Of a stretch of DNA of 6,802 nucleotides, positions 5,927 to 6,802 are shown in pieces. The DNA is taken from NCBI GenBank assembly GCA_021156345.1, contig JAJNDJ010000113.1:1-6802 (forward strand), given 5' to 3'. Numbering within the stretch: position 1 is the stretch's first letter; every line of letters begins with the position of its first letter. Source of the DNA: Rubrobacteraceae bacterium (GTDB taxonomy: Bacteria; Actinomycetota; Rubrobacteria; Rubrobacterales; Rubrobacteraceae). The notes under the pieces are model-generated. The model made no database searches. It worked only from the letters and a program-made list of their open reading frames with translations, and was not told the DNA's origin. The position numbers and the translations under genes were made by a program.

Positions 5927-6802
5927 GTGGCGCAGACGCTAGTCTATGGGATAGACGTGGGCACCACCAAGGTAGTGGCCATCGCCGGCCGGGTGGACCC
6001 GCGAAGGGGCTGGGTCGAGGTCCTATCCATGGGGGAGGCGCCGAGCTACGGCCTCAAGCGGGGGGTCGTGGTAGACCGCAAAGCCGCCGCCGATTCGGTC
6101 GCTGAAGCCATGGAAGCCTGCGGCGTTCGCGGCGGTAGGGTGACCGTGGGCATCGCGGGTAGCCACATCTCTTCTTACAACACCGAGGTCACGCTCTTGA
6201 ACCGCGGCAGGAACCTGACGGTCACGGACAGGTTCGTCCGCAGGCTCGAACAGGAGGCCAGGCAGCTCGACTTGCACGAGGACGAGCGGGTGATACACGT
6301 CGTCCCTCGTGGCTACGTACTCGACGGGTCTGAGGGCGTCAAGAACCCCGCAGGCCTCGCCGCCCGCAAGGTGACCATGCGCGCGCACGTCGTGAGCGGG
6401 GCGGTCTCCAGCATCCAGAACCTCCTGCGCGCCGTCGAGGACTGCGGCGTCAAGGTTTCGAGGATCGTCCTCGAGCCACTGGCATCGGCCGAAGCCTGCC
6501 TGCTCGACGCTGACCGCGAAGCCGGCGTCGTCCTCCTCGATACGGGCGGCGGCACGACCGATATCGCGACCTTCTATAGGGGGGCTCTCACTCATACAGA
6601 TGTCATCCCCATCGGTGGTGAGAGCTTGACATCCGACGTGGCCTACGGCCTCAAGATTCCGCAACATGATGCCGAGGAACTCAAGCTTCGCTACGGTACA
6701 GTCCTCTCCAGCACCGTCGACCCCGTGGCCGCCGTCAAGCTCGACGACCGCCACTACAACGCCAGCTTTATAAGCCAGATCCTCGAGTACCGCGCCCGCG
6801 AA
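5927..6802 (+). CDS. ftsA: Cell division protein FtsA, 3'-truncated by the window edge
   Basis: Actin-like ATPase that tethers FtsZ filaments to the membrane and recruits the late divisome. The GTG at 5927 starts 5 nt after the ftsQ stop, and the frame stays open to the last base, giving 292 residues of an expected 400-420. Visible parts are phosphate-1 motif GIDVGTTKVVA 8-18 (subdomain 1A), the SHDS-like 1C subdomain at about 85-165 including VLDG 131-134 and NPAGLAARKV 140-149, LEPLASAEA 182-190, and phosphate-2 motif VLLDTGGGTTDIA 202-214. IGGESLTSDVAYGL 229-242 and DAEELKLRYG 248-257 follow. No breaks are seen. The C-terminal FtsZ-interacting and amphipathic-helix regions lie beyond the window, and ftsZ would be expected next. 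Confidence 0.95.
   Translation, partial: MAQTLVYGIDVGTTKVVAIAGRVDPRRGWVEVLSMGEAPSYGLKRGVVVDRKAAADSVAEAMEACGVRGGRVTVGIAGSHISSYNTEVTLLNRGRNLTVTDRFVRRLEQEARQLDLHEDERVIHVVPRGYVLDGSEGVKNPAGLAARKVTMRAHVVSGAVSSIQNLLRAVEDCGVKVSRIVLEPLASAEACLLDADREAGVVLLDTGGGTTDIATFYRGALTHTDVIPIGGESLTSDVAYGLKIPQHDAEELKLRYGTVLSSTVDPVAAVKLDDRHYNASFISQILEYRARE

Noticed and set aside
6023..6754. Minus-strand open frame (243 codons) opposite ftsA
   Set aside because: FtsA motifs are continuous on the plus strand here; the antisense frame is a codon-bias shadow.
1..6802. Insertion sequence, CRISPR, tRNA, riboswitch, promoter or terminator
   Set aside because: None is visible: there are no terminal inverted repeats, transposase motifs, spaced direct repeats or stem-loop plus U-tract, and genes are packed with almost no intergenic DNA.

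Overview
This window is a slice of a division and cell wall (dcw) cluster from a GC-rich, FtsA-bearing bacterium. All genes are on the plus strand, in the order mraY (5' end missing) - murD - ftsW - murG - murC - ftsQ - ftsA (3' end missing). Arginine AGG and isoleucine ATA codons are common throughout and composition looks uniform, so there is no sign of a foreign insert. The sequence alone does not fix the phylum. FtsA and the canonical gene order argue against typical mycelial Actinomycetes, but I would not go further.

Layout: 1-693 is the C-terminal two thirds of MraY, which makes lipid I. 674-1840 is MurD, which adds D-Glu. 1837-2985 is FtsW, the SEDS glycan polymerase. 2882-3970 is MurG, which makes lipid II. 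3975-5051 is the main part of MurC, which adds L-Ala, and the rest of MurC continues in another frame to 5253. 5283-5921 is FtsQ/DivIB, a division scaffold. 5927-6802 is the N-terminal part of FtsA, the actin-like Z-ring membrane tether. Genes overlap or are separated by at most about 30 nt. No promoter, terminator, RNA gene, mobile element or CRISPR is visible, and the block reads as one polycistronic unit entered and left mid-operon.

The cluster itself is ordinary; the oddities are in its integrity. MurD lacks most of its N-terminal UDP-binding domain: MraY runs almost straight into the MurD 'ASPGI' region, across a 14-bp perfect palindrome. MurC breaks in its C-terminal ligase domain, where roughly 30 residues around the expected FQPHRYSR segment are absent and the reading frame changes. 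The ftsW and murG frames overlap by 104 nt, ftsQ has no convincing conventional start, and murB, often found between murC and ftsQ, is absent. Either this stretch carries several small deletions in essential genes (strain decay, or an assembly or amplification artefact), or intact copies of the damaged ligases lie elsewhere. I see no evidence for a new biological system here; the deletions are what merit checking.
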